A DNA stretch of 64,000 bases from Rhizophagus clarus (GCA_015698045.1 BLAL01000059.1:1183001-1247000), one strand, 5' to 3'. Positions 1 through 9,169 are shown, counted from the first letter of the stretch. The notes: generated by a model from the sequence alone, not told the origin. Numbers and translations are program-made.

Positions 1-1
1 A

Positions 2-259
2 CTTGAATATATTGATGTTGCACTTAGAAGAGTTAACTTTTATGCTGAACGGAATCGGCTTAATCCAGAATATAGGCAAAGGGTTGAAGAAACACGCCAA
101 TTTGTTGAAAGAAGACAAAGAGAAACACAACAAGAGGCACAATTAAGAAGGCTTGCCGAACTTAACATTGCCTTATGTAAAGAGTGCCAAATGCCTGTAA
201 ATCTTAATACGTTACCTGAAAACAGTCTTTGTGAAGACTGCAGTAAAGAAGAAATATAA
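2..259 (+). CDS. C-terminal fragment of a coiled-coil / zinc-ribbon protein
   Basis: An open frame enters from the left edge and ends at TAA 257-259, so only the last 85 residues are visible. The first part is rich in Arg, Glu and Gln and should be helical. The end carries two CxxC pairs (CKEC and CEDC) 16 residues apart, the pattern of a small zinc ribbon. It lies 56 bp upstream of the next plus-strand gene and is probably part of the same virus-like element. The family is not recognised; the zinc ribbon is what the sequence shows, and any DNA-binding role is inference. Confidence 0.55.
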   Translation, partial: LEYIDVALRRVNFYAERNRLNPEYRQRVEETRQFVERRQRETQQEAQLRRLAELNIALCKECQMPVNLNTLPENSLCEDCSKEEI

Positions 260-315
260 AAAAAAACAGGTAATTAAATTAATTTATTTTTTATATAGAA
301 AATTTCGAATAAAAG

Positions 316-870
316 ATGGTTGAGCAAATTAGAAAATACTGCCCAGTTTGTGGACTTGCATTGGCCAAACCAAGAAGAGGCTTATCTACTATCGAATTTC
401 AACGTACAGTGCATGGATGTGCTGATATAGATAGCTTACATGAAAGTATATATAAGCTAATTAAAATATTTAGATGTGTTTCACAAGATGATGAACTTAC
501 TTTTGCCTTTACTCGAGACTATGAGTATCAGCTAGAATATGAAGATTTTGAGTTGATTAAAATTTGGCTACTTAAACAGATTAATGAGCTGGATAGAGAT
601 GTAGGAGAAAAAGCTTTATATCGATTATTATTTGATTTATATGCAGAAGAAGGGATAAATGAACCCTTTGCTGTATTTTATGATATATATTGTGACAGAG
701 TAAATAATTCATTAAGCAAAAATTTTGTTTCCCGTGCATTGAGGGCCCTTGGCCTAGTAACGAAAATGTCAAGAATAGTAGTAGATGGCAGGGAAAAAAG
801 TATTATATCTATAAATGCGACTAGAGAAGAGTTGCTTGAGCTTTTTAGAAAGAATGGAATAGACTATTGA
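316..870 (+). CDS. protein with N-terminal CxxC and C-terminal winged-helix-like region
   Basis: A 184-residue ORF from ATG 316. It opens with a CPVCG motif (residues 9-13), continues as an acidic helical middle, and ends in a region (about residues 130-180) whose order of Ser-Lys-Asn-Val-Ser-Arg-Ala-Leu-Arg-Ala-Leu-Gly followed by a basic turn resembles a winged helix-turn-helix such as is appended to viral and plasmid primase-helicases. No helicase or primase motifs are present, so that link is weak. It converges with the packaging ATPase gene and the two coding ends overlap by 26 bp (845-870). This tight packing is usual for DNA-virus-like elements. Function unknown. Confidence 0.55.
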   Translation: MVEQIRKYCPVCGLALAKPRRGLSTIEFQRTVHGCADIDSLHESIYKLIKIFRCVSQDDELTFAFTRDYEYQLEYEDFELIKIWLLKQINELDRDVGEKALYRLLFDLYAEEGINEPFAVFYDIYCDRVNNSLSKNFVSRALRALGLVTKMSRIVVDGREKSIISINATREELLELFRKNGIDY

Positions 871-1286
871 TTCCTACCTGCAAAATAGGCTTCTTCATTA
901 AGCCATCATTGAATAGTTTTAAAAGTGCTTTGATGCCTTCTATTATTTTTTTATCACTTAAAGGATGCTCATTCAAAAGTTCTCTATATCGATCAAAAGG
1001 TGATACTGATACTGGGAAGTTATCTCTAGTAACATATACATTCTTAACTTGAGATAGGAATTTCTTATATTCATCTCCAAGAGTACGATCATTTATTCCA
1101 TAAGCTTCTCTAAAAACATATTTAGCCCAAATATCTGAATTTTTTGCCTTCGATAGGGCGTCTTGTTTCAAGTAAAGTTTACGTTCCTTAGGAGAAGGAA
1201 AGTTCTGGGCAAATTCCTCTAACAAATTATTCTTTTTAGCTTCAGCTATTGCCTTCTGTCCATAAGAAGTAAATCGACTAAGATCA

Positions 1287-1443
1287 TTCTTAGATGATTC
1301 TAAAATCGTTCTAGAATCATTCTTGGATGATCTTAGATCGATCTTAGATGAATCTGTGATCGTTCTAGAATCATTCTTGGATGATCTTAGATCGATCTTA
1401 GATGAACACGTGATCATTCTAGAATCATTATTGGATGATTCCA
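1287..1443 (-). repeat. 54-bp in-frame minisatellite in the ATPase tail
   Basis: Two and a half copies of a 54-bp unit, read on the minus strand as an 18-residue Ser/Lys/Asp/Asn/Arg repeat (SSKNDSRT, SSKIDLR). The unit is a multiple of three and keeps the frame open, so it expanded while the gene was, or could be, translated. Confidence 0.8.
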
Positions 1444-1656
1444 TAATAGTTCTAAGGCTAGTATCCCATCGAACTCTAATTGATAGGGGATCAGTTTTAG
1501 GACGTCTTAAGTCAAATACTATGATTCTCTACTTAAAGTTAGTTTGTCAATTATTGGAGCAAGAGAATCTGATTCATTAGTATATTGTCTAATGATACGC
1601 TTTGTATTACTTAAACTGCCATGCCCACCATGTAGAGAAATATAATTTACACATAT

Positions 1657-2566
1657 CCGCCGATTTGCAGAATTGAGGATTAATCATCCTTAGTTAATAA
1701 TAAAAAAATTTTGAAACCATTATGGAAATGATCAGATGGACAATACTATCACGTGCATAAAATATTTGTAATAAGCGTACGTGAAATTTTCAAAAAAACT
1801 CATGTATTTTGGCATCTTATCATTTAAACAGAACACTATTATGCTTAATTGAAAGCTCTATTTGAGTAAAATCTATTAATAATATTTTCGTAAAAATAAA
1901 TTTTATATTAGTTAAGTTATTAATTTTTGTAATATATTATTTATTATTTCAAAAAAAATTAATTTTTCTGTAACTTATGATTCAAATATAGTAAAATTAT
2001 ACCAAAATAAAGCTTCAAATAAGATAATTCTAATGATATTAAACAAACACTATTATTAACAAGGAGTTAAAAAGAATCACATGGGTATCTCACTATCAGA
2101 TTCTTGAATAAGATTTGCCTAAGTTTAAAATAAATGATAAAACTTTTTATTACTTAAAATTCTTTAAAATATGATATAAAATAAACAAATAAATAAACAA
2201 ATAAATCATACCAAGTTTTGCTTTAGGTTCTAAACTTTTACACTTTTTTACAACTTTACTACACGTTAAAAACCTTTAGAAATAAATAAAAATAGTTACT
2301 TAATATATTTAATATACAAATAACGTGAAATACTTTTCTATATCATAAACCCATCTAAACGTTAAAAACCCATCTTCTTTCGCGTTGTTTATTTGTGTTT
2401 ATGAATAGTATATTCTTTATTTCAAAAGTAAAAGTTCCATTTTTTTTATCAATCCGCAAAAGATGATCATGTAACGCAATTAAAATTAGAGGTTGTGAAA
2501 CAAATATCACGTTTTTCAAAATTAAATTATTAAATCCTTAATTTAGGCCGATTCCGCGGATCGGCG
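1657..2566. mobile_element. non-autonomous DNA transposon (MITE) in the ATPase gene
   Basis: The ends are inverted repeats: the left begins CCGCCGATTTGCAGAATTG and the right, read inward, CGCCGATCCGCGGAATCGG. Both flanks carry CATAT (1652-1656 and 2567-2571), a likely 5-bp target duplication. The 910-bp interior is AT-rich with no credible ORF. It interrupts the ATPase coding sequence downstream of the Walker B region. The superfamily is not assigned. Confidence 0.65.
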
Positions 2567-2927
2567 CATATGATTTTCCCGAATTGCTTTTGGAATAGCA
2601 TAAAATCTTTGAGCTACATAAATAGCTGAAATATTTCTGTGTCATCCATGAGTAAAGTAGCCAGTTATTTTTTCTTGAATATTTTTAGGGGCATCCATTA
2701 AATCCTCAAATATAACTACAGTAGCAATTTTGGGATCAAAGTCTTCTACATCTGGCATTTGGTGATATGAGATTGATTCGAATGTTACACTCTCATCATC
2801 ATCAAAGAAATCCTTTATTATTTGCCATTTAGGTTCGTCTAAATATCTACCAATAAGGACTATTTCATCACAAAGAATATATCGAGTCCCATCCTCTTTA
2901 GCTTTTGCGTCTTCCATTAATAAATTA

Positions 2928-3588
2928 TCGCCGTTTCAAAATGGTGTGATTTTCAAAATAGCAAAATAACATCAACAAAAAAAAATTCGAATTCAAATTT
3001 CGTGTAACATAAACATCTTAACCAATCATAATTTTAATTTTTGATCACGTGACAACGAACGAAAAATTGCAAACTTCCTTTAAAAATTTCGAAACATATA
3101 ACCACTACATTTCTTCTATCTAAAAATTCAAATCTAGATGCTTATAAGATATTTAAATTAGTTTATTGACCTTTATTGATTAAATTTTAATAAAATATTG
3201 AAATGTTACATTCTTCTTAATTATAATAAAAACAAAGTATTTATCTTAAATAGTTAAAGCTAAAAACTTCACTTCAGCTCATAAAACTTAAACCAAAGGA
3301 AACTAGAGTACTCACTCGCAGTGTTAGCTATAAACTTTACAAAAAGTTCGCAAGAGATCGTGAAAATTCGCGGAAATTTGTTTAGTAAGAGCACTTCTTT
3401 TTGTAAATTCGAAGGAAGAAAACTGCTTTATACTTGCGAAACTTAGACTAGTAAATAGAAGACTTATATTTTGTAACTGTAAAAGGAATTCGCAGTGTTT
3501 ATTATAAGTTTTAAAAAGAGTTCGCAAAAATTTGAAAAATTTGCGAATTTTTATTGCGACGCCACATGCACCATTTTGAAAACGGCGA
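2928..3588. mobile_element. 661-bp MITE with TA target duplication
   Basis: The left end TCGCCGTTTCAAAATGGTG and the right end, read inward, TCGCCGTTTTCAAAATGGTG match over 19-20 bp. TA flanks both sides (2926-2927, 3589-3590), as for Tc1/mariner-type transposition. Removal with one TA rejoins the ATPase reading frame between the Walker A segment and the next helix. Inside, a degenerate pair of about 60 bp (3317-3376 and 3489-3550) shares a TCGCAGTGTT start. No transposase is encoded. Confidence 0.85.
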
Positions 3589-3721
3589 TAATAAGCATAG
3601 TAGTCTTTCCAGAATCTGAGCTACCAGCTACAGCAAGACGAAAAGGCCATATTGGAGCATATTCATTTCCTTGCCTAGTATCACTACTATATTCATCCAA
3701 ATTATACACATATAAGTCCAT

Positions 3722-3761
3722 TTTAAGCAATTAGTAGTATATAGTGTATAGTATATTCAAA
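3722..3761. promoter_or_regulatory. compact divergent promoter region
   Basis: Only 40 bp separate the ATG of the packaging ATPase (minus, 3721) from the ATG of the coiled-coil gene (plus, 3762). The gap is a run of TATA-like steps (tatatagtgtatagtatatt). Such short head-to-head spacing suits a virus-like element with bidirectional transcription. The promoter assignment is inference. Confidence 0.4.
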
Positions 3762-4388
3762 ATGGCATATGTTCCCACTGATCCTACAGGGCCCCCTTCA
3801 GCACATTTAATAGCAATGGATATTAATCAGCTAATTAATGCACTTAAGAATGATGCAGATACCCTGCTGGTAAATGGTCAAATGACTGTTACACCAAATC
3901 TTATAAATATTAATCATGAGATTAAGCACATTATTGGATTGATTATAGCTCATGGTATACAGGTTGAAGAAAGAGATTCTTCGACTGGCTTATTAAAGTA
4001 TTTGCAAGAAGTGACTAATGCTAGAGAACGTGAGATTCATGATATTAGACAACGTCTTATTACATGTCAAAATGAGAGAAACGGATTGCAAAATGAGAGA
4101 AATCATCTGGTAAATGCAAATCGTGATCAAGCTAATCAATTACAAGATCAGCAAGTACGGCAAAGAAGAATTAGGGATACTTTGCAACAAAGAAATAATA
4201 GATTAACACACCAACTTGCAATAGAACGACTTACATCTAGAAACTTGGGACGAATTCGTGATAGAATACAAGCACAATTGGCTGCTCTTAGAATTCAAGC
4301 ACAGTGGTTTCGAATTAGACAAGCCGGACCTATAGTTAACAATCCTCATCCGGATACTCCACAAGTAATATGGCTACCGTTGCAATAG
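3762..4388 (+). CDS. coiled-coil protein of the virus-like element
   Basis: A 208-residue ORF from ATG 3762. After a Pro-rich start (residues 1-15) and a hydrophobic segment near residues 50-70 comes a long Gln/Arg/Asn/Glu-rich stretch (about 85-190) with heptad-like leucines, a predicted coiled coil. The stop overlaps the start of the Gag-like ORF by 19 bp, implying joint expression. Many retroelement and Polinton operons have a coiled-coil protein of unknown role here; I do not recognise the family. No internal stops or frameshifts are visible, unlike most neighbours. Confidence 0.6.
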   Translation: MAYVPTDPTGPPSAHLIAMDINQLINALKNDADTLLVNGQMTVTPNLININHEIKHIIGLIIAHGIQVEERDSSTGLLKYLQEVTNAREREIHDIRQRLITCQNERNGLQNERNHLVNANRDQANQLQDQQVRQRRIRDTLQQRNNRLTHQLAIERLTSRNLGRIRDRIQAQLAALRIQAQWFRIRQAGPIVNNPHPDTPQVIWLPLQ

Positions 4389-5827
4389 GAATGCCAGTTT
4401 TTGCTGGAAATGATGACGATGATCTTGAGAGATTCTTTGAGTTATATAAGGGCTATATTCATAGTATTGGAATTGATCCATCGGCTATTGCTGGTAATCC
4501 AGTGGGTTGGGAGAAAGCTATGGGTATACTTCGTGCTTGTTTAACTGGTCCAGCTGCCAGATGGTATGATAGTAATATTTTAGGAAAGAGAGTTAAGCTT
4601 AGAAATATTCTTCTTTGTCTTGCACATGGTGATGAGGTGGCATTTAAGGCTTTGGCTGGTAATGCTGCTAATTGTCCAGTAAATACATGGGTTAACCCTT
4701 CTGGTGCAAGAAATATTATGGCACCTGGTGGTGTAGGTGCTAATGTTCTAGTTACTAATGTTTGGCCTGATTATGCCATAGAAGGAAATAGAGATATTTG
4801 GCTAAATCGGGCTGGTATAGAGTTTACTAATGACCCTCTTAACCACAATGTTGTTGGTGGTGCAGCTGGAGCTGGTGTTGCAATTGCTGGTGGAGCCGAT
4901 GTCAGTCAACCATATGTAATCCCAGCCTATCCCTGTCATGTTCTAATTAAAATGCGCAATGAATTTCCTACACAACAGAATGCCAGACGTCAGTTAAGGT
5001 TTGGCAATCTTTTTCAAGAAAACATGCCTGTTCGAGATTTCTATGATAAAGTTAGAAGAAGTGCTGAGTTATTAGGCTATGGTAATAATGTTTTAATTAA
5101 TCAGTTTCTAAGAGGTCTGAATGATGATTGTGCTATTGAGGCTGAAAGAATTGGTGCTGAACAGGATATAGAGGAATTGGTAGGTTTTCTTGAACGAGTT
5201 GAAAAAAGAAAGGCAGAATTACGTCTTGGTAAAGAAAGACAAGAAAATATACAGTATCAGAGGGATAGACAAATTATTCCAGAGCAATTGCCACCAGTTA
5301 GTCAGGAGCCAGTTATATTAAAACCAGTCCAACATCATGCAGTTACCCAAGGAGAGATGAGTCATTTATTGCAACAACAGGCTGAAGGGTTTCAATCCCA
5401 AATTTGTCAATTACAGGAAAGTCTTAAGGCTCGAGATGTAAAGCCTGTTTATAGACCTAAGCCTAAACCTAAGCCTTGATATCAGGATGGTTGGGAACTT
5501 TATGCAACGGATTCATATCCTGATGAAGGTCCTAATCCGTTTGGTGAAGATGAGGTTGATGATAGGCAGTTACAATATATATTCGATGTGGCAAGTGGAT
5601 CTGCTCCTAGACATACATTAGAACAAAGATTAGCTGGTAAGATTGCTAAAAGAATCGCAAAAGCTAGAGAAAGACATGAAGATGCAGAGTTAAATAGGGC
5701 AATGCGTGAACTTTCCTTGGATGATCATGATGATCCTATGGATACTTCCAATGCTATTCGAGATGTACCTATAGAACTTGTTCAAGGTGAGAATGGAGAA
5801 ATTATGCTTGTCCAAAAAAAAAGATAG
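4370..5827 (+). pseudogene. Ty3-like Gag (capsid-like) protein with one in-frame TGA
   Basis: From ATG 4370. Residues 8-75 resemble the N-terminal half of a Ty3/gypsy Gag capsid: F-A-G then acidic residues, FFELYKGY, a GWEKA helix, and CLTGPAARWYD, the usual LxGxAxxWY hallmark. A Gly/Ala/Asn-rich insert of about 110 residues follows. Residues 205-290 match the C-terminal half (FGNLFQENMPVRDFYDKV, LGYG, LINQFLRGL). A Gln-rich tail and a Pro-Lys repeat lead to TGA at 5477-5479. The same frame continues open to TAG 5825-5827, so the stop is probably a mutation. No CCHC knuckle is present. The protein would form the particle shell in relatives. Its frame is linked to the protease ORF by an A-run. 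Confidence 0.7.
5814..5823 (+). promoter_or_regulatory. candidate -1 ribosomal frameshift site between Gag and protease
   Basis: Nine A residues (5814-5822) followed by G lie just before the Gag stop at 5825. The Gag frame reads AAA AAA AGA TAG. Shifting back one base gives the frame of the retropepsin-like ORF, which is open from here to 6513. A-runs are classical slippery sites for Gag-Pro junctions. An indel in a decayed element is the alternative. Confidence 0.45.
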
Positions 5828-6513
5828 TTTCAAATAAAGGTAAGACATCAAACCCTAGTTCTGCATCTAAATCGACATCTAAATTGACATCTAAATTGAC
5901 ATCTAAATCGACTGGGGTGGTGAAAATTTCACCAACAAACTTTACTAAAACAGAGCTTATAAATCTCCTAAAGCTTGCTGATATCAGAAAGATTATTCAG
6001 AAGATTGTCTATAAAATATTAGAAAATTATGAAAGCACTCCTCAAGAACAACCAGAAGTAAAAGAGGAATATTCAGGTCCAATGGCTATGGATATTGATG
6101 TTGCTCGATTAGAAAATACTAAGGATCTTTTGGCTATAAATGGAAATGTAAATGGGATAAATATTCAGTGTCTAGCCGATTCCTGTGCTAATGTCTCTTG
6201 GATCCAAGAAGAAGCAGTTCCAGAACTAAAACTAAAAGCCGATAAATCTATAAAGCATAGCATTACTGGTGCGTCAGGGCCAAGTGAAACACTTGGTATA
6301 GTAAAAAATGTATCGATAGAACTTTTACCAGGATGTATTATTAAAGAAGACCTTGTAGTTCTGAAAGGATATAAGCATAGAGAAATTAGTTTGAGCCGAA
6401 CATGTCTTAAAAGGTATAATTATGATATTCATGAATCTAGAAAGCATATCGCTCTTACTTGCAATAATAAAGACTATTTTATTCCCATAATTCCAGATGC
6501 AAATCGAACATAA
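5821..6513 (+). CDS. retropepsin-like aspartic protease
   Basis: The frame is open from the A-run at 5814 to TAA 6511-6513 and has an internal ATG at 5884. After a Ser/Thr/Lys linker built of four 12-bp repeats and a helical region, residues matching a retropepsin fold appear: an entry strand (INGNVNGINIQCL), then the active-site turn ADSCAN followed by hydrophobic residues, a flap-like stretch with SITGASG, and later strands ending near FIPII. The family normally has D-T-G or D-S-G; here it is D-S-C, so activity is doubtful. In retroelements this enzyme cleaves Gag. Position directly after Gag and in the -1 frame supports the assignment. Confidence 0.65.
   Translation, partial: KIVSNKGKTSNPSSASKSTSKLTSKLTSKSTGVVKISPTNFTKTELINLLKLADIRKIIQKIVYKILENYESTPQEQPEVKEEYSGPMAMDIDVARLENTKDLLAINGNVNGINIQCLADSCANVSWIQEEAVPELKLKADKSIKHSITGASGPSETLGIVKNVSIELLPGCIIKEDLVVLKGYKHREISLSRTCLKRYNYDIHESRKHIALTCNNKDYFIPIIPDANRT
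5866..5913 (+). repeat. 12-bp tandem repeat (x4) in the protease linker
   Basis: Four copies of TCTAAATCGACA with T/C changes, coding Ser-Lys-Ser/Leu-Thr repeats between Gag and protease. Confidence 0.85.
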
Positions 6514-6545
6514 AAAAATATAAAATTAGATCCATTTAACATATT

Positions 6546-7142
6546 CTAAGGGTAATCTGGATCTTCATCAAAATCACTTAGATCTTCTGAATACTCTGAT
6601 TGCCAGTTTGCAGGATCGTCTGGATCTTCATCTCCCCAGTAATCTGGTTGCCAAATTGGTTCTTCTGGTTCTCCAAACCATGTTGGGATTTCATAAGGAT
6701 CTAATCCATTAGCTAGCATTCGAATATTATCAAGTATACGATTCTTTTCTCTTTCATCTTTCTTATATGCAAATCCACCTTGTAATAAAATTTTTTCTAT
6801 CTCTACTTGATACGCAAAGGCTTTTTCTTTTTTATCAACCAAATAGATTTTTTTTTCGTATAATTTATCTTTAAGAGTTCTATTTGTACCTGAATATTTA
6901 GTATAAGCATAATCTAATTCCTCACCACTATTCTTATAATCTTCTACAACTTTCCAGTAATCTTCCTCTGCAAGCTGATCAAGATAATACATGATGTTTT
7001 GAGCAATTTCATGTATCTGAAATATATCTGTTCTCTCTATTGGAGTATTAACAATGTGGCTGGTTTCCTTGATTGGAGTATTTAGCCAATTTTCTACCTA
7101 TTTTGGGGATACATCTAAGAATGTAGCAATGTCAGTATACAT
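6546..7142 (-). pseudogene. acidic protein of the virus-like element, one in-frame TAG
   Basis: From ATG 7142 a frame runs to 6546 with a single TAG at 7098-7100; the uninterrupted part starts at ATG 6992 (148 residues). The N-terminal third has a helix-like segment beginning MYTDIATFLDVSP, the middle is Lys/Glu-rich, and the C-terminus is very acidic with repeated Trp-Gln-x-Asp/Glu and Asp-Glu-Asp-Pro motifs. It sits between convergent Gag-protease (plus) and the integrase (minus), on the integrase strand. No family is recognised. It may be intact if translation starts at 6992. Confidence 0.45.
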
Positions 7143-7251
7143 TTTTTAGTATATAATGAATATGTTTAATTTCGAATATTTATTATATGATTTACTTTAT
7201 TATACCCTTATCTTTAATTACAATTTTAGGATTTTTCGAAAAAAATATAAC

Positions 7252-8340
7252 CTATTTTGTATTATTATAAATGTGTACTAGATTGGGGACGTCTTCTTGT
7301 AATCTATCAGCTGGCTCCCATGTAGATTCGTCTTCTGGATAGTGCTCCCATTTGACTAAGTATTGGAGTTGACCCTTTCTAGTACGGTGGTTTAGAATTT
7401 TCTCAGGTACATATCTTTCTGGCTGTCCCCTTATAACTGAATCAGGTGGAGGTTTTTCGTTAATAGGAATGACTTGCAATTCTTTTCTAGTATATGCACA
7501 TCTAGATACTCCTAACTTACCATGTGGTCTATCAAGTAAATATGTAGGTGGTTGTTCAGGAGAAAGGATAAGCTTTTTAATTATACGAACTTTTGGATCC
7601 CATTTAATATTTCCTATTCTGAACTTACCATATAATTTTTTTCCAAGTACTGATATAGGTTCAAGAAGTTTAGTTCGAACTTGTGTTCCCTCTAATAGTA
7701 ATTCTGTATTTTTGTCTATTTTAGGTGGACCTTCTGGGATTTTAGATGGATCTCTTTGCCACTTTTCATCTACTAATCTTACTATATCATGGAAATCTTC
7801 AGACCATTCAACCGATGTCTCACCAGTTTTTAGTTCTTGTGCTGTCATCTTTTTAAGAAGTGGTTCTTGTATAGCCTGAATTGCCCTTTCTGCATATGAC
7901 TGCTGTTTGTGACGTCCAGGTTCGCCAAATCTCATTATAACTCCAATGCTATTAAGGAAAAAATCACGTATTTGTGAGTTAGTAAATTCTGAACAGAATC
8001 AGTTTCTAGTCTATGAGTAGGAGGTTGGATACGACCATGTCCATATATTTTAGTAAATGCTTTTATTACACTATTAGTAAACTTATTTTTAATAGGCTCA
8101 GCATCTACTCGTCTTCTAGATATTTCTGCTACTACGAGAAAATAATGGTATCCTTTGGGATCTATAGGCATTTCTGCTAAATCAGACTGCTGAGTAGTAT
8201 TTTCTTTCCAAACGATTACTTTTGGACGTTCAGATCTTTTTTCTTTAAGAGGTTTTCGATAGATGTTATAATGGCTCTTGATCTTTAAGAAGACGTGCTA
8301 GTACCCCTGATAGGTTATAAAATTTGTAATACCTCTCTAA
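7252..8340 (-). pseudogene. Polinton/retrovirus-type DDE integrase with C-terminal chromodomain
   Basis: The minus strand encodes an rve-type integrase in pieces. About 8270-8000 gives the first catalytic Asp in QQSDLAEM, then GYHYFLVVAEISRRRV and the second Asp in LETDS. A one-base loss near 7994 throws the frame, which resumes as a 227-residue ORF (7935-7252) with the catalytic Glu context QSYAERA. It ends in a chromodomain (PERYVPEKIL, LVKWEHYPEDESTWEP). A further frame change lies near 8270. The order core-linker-chromodomain and the residues around the Asp sites fit Maverick/Polinton integrases; Ty3 chromointegrases are the alternative. In relatives it inserts the element DNA into chromatin. 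Not functional as read. Confidence 0.75.
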
Positions 8341-8395
8341 AGGGGTCATATTGTTTAAAATTAAAGATTTACTTCTAGAATTCAAATTTGTGGTC

Positions 8396-8710
8396 ATGAT
8401 AGAGATATATTGTGCAAAGTGTAAAAAGAAGACAGAAACGTCTTCAGAAGTTCAGGATATGACTGATAAAGGTCAATATCGAATTCATGGTGATTGTATT
8501 ATTTGTGGGATGCATAAAAATACTCTTACTGGTGAAAATTGGGAGATTAAAACACATAGTAAAAGAGAAATTCTAGATGCTAAGAGAAAGAGAAAGAAGA
8601 CGGCTATGAATAAGAAGGCTAAGAAACTTGGTTTTAAGATTTTGGATGCTAATGAGAATGTTCAGACTTATATTAAGAGGTATTTAAGGGATGCAACGAA
8701 AGAGGGTTAA
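8396..8710 (+). CDS. small two-CxxC zinc-ribbon protein, DUF5679-like
   Basis: A 104-residue ORF from ATG 8396. Its first 45 residues show YCAKCKKKTE, a spacer with GQYRIHGDC, then CIICGMHK. The arrangement CxxCKKKTE...G...GxCxxCG is that of the DUF5679 zinc ribbons found in large DNA viruses and Polinton-like elements (family knowledge, matched by eye). The remainder is highly basic with a KRKRKK cluster and suggests nucleic-acid binding or nuclear localisation. It is oriented away from the integrase. It appears intact, and it supports a DNA-virus-like origin of the 1-8.7 kb element. Confidence 0.65.
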   Translation: MIEIYCAKCKKKTETSSEVQDMTDKGQYRIHGDCIICGMHKNTLTGENWEIKTHSKREILDAKRKRKKTAMNKKAKKLGFKILDANENVQTYIKRYLRDATKEG

Positions 8711-8786
8711 TTACGATTTTTTTGGTATATTTGTATGCTATTGGGAGGCATAGGAATTTAGTACGAGCAGGTATATATAGGTAGTT

Positions 8787-8875
8787 GGTACAAAAAGTGA
8801 TGCTATATATACCCAATATTTTGGTACAAAGAGCAAAATTTTTCTTAGGACCAAATTCTGACCACTTTTTGTACC
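8787..8875. repeat. inverted repeat (13-bp perfect arms)
   Basis: ggtacaaaaagtg at 8787-8799 is the exact reverse complement of 8863-8875, with a 63-bp loop. The surrounding 400 bp contain several TATATATAGG motifs and further ggtacaa copies (8823, 9163). It may be part of a terminal or regulatory region of the element to the left. Confidence 0.6.
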
Positions 8876-9169
8876 AGAGTTGATAGCGAAATTGGCATTC
8901 TGAAGGCTTTAGAAAAGTAAAATCGATACTTTTAGAGTCTGAAGTGAGTCTGGTCATTGGTCTGAGAATTTTTTCCAAAAAGTTTTATATTATAAGCGCT
9001 ATATATAGGTATATATGTATATGGTGTCTGGAGTTGGATAATATTTTTTAGGAATTGCCTTCATACCATTAGACCATACTGATGTTGTATATGATTTTGC
9101 CTTTATTTCGCTGATTTAATGGTAATTTGATATGTTTTCTGGTCTGAGGACTGGTACGAAGTTGGTACA

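Larger units (their letters stand above)
845..3721 (-). pseudogene. A32-like (FtsK/HerA-type) DNA-packaging ATPase, broken by two MITEs
   Basis: Pieces of one packaging ATPase, as in Polintons, virophages and large DNA viruses. From ATG 3721 the first 44 codons include a Walker A motif (AGSSDSGKTTM). After a 661-bp insertion the same frame resumes at 2925 with a Walker B strand (TVVIFEDL). An in-frame TGA (2642-2644) interrupts it, but the frame continues with HRNISAIYVAQ. A second insertion (1657-2566) follows, then VNYISLHGGHGSL, a frameshift near 1520, FDLRRPKTDPL, and a long basic tail ending at 845. The tail holds an 18-residue tandem repeat. Removing the 661-bp insert and one TA restores the frame exactly; across the second insert the frame is off by one base. 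At least four lesions make this non-functional. The ATPase drives genome packaging in relatives; here that is history. Confidence 0.8.

Noticed and set aside
867-1580. Plus-strand ORFs over the ATPase tail, and 7469-7879 over the integrase
   Set aside because: Antisense shadows of the minus-strand genes.
3762-8340. A standard Ty3/gypsy LTR retrotransposon
   Set aside because: Gag-protease and integrase lie on opposite strands, no reverse transcriptase or RNase H is between them, and no LTRs are visible. ATPase and zinc-ribbon genes point to a DNA-type element.
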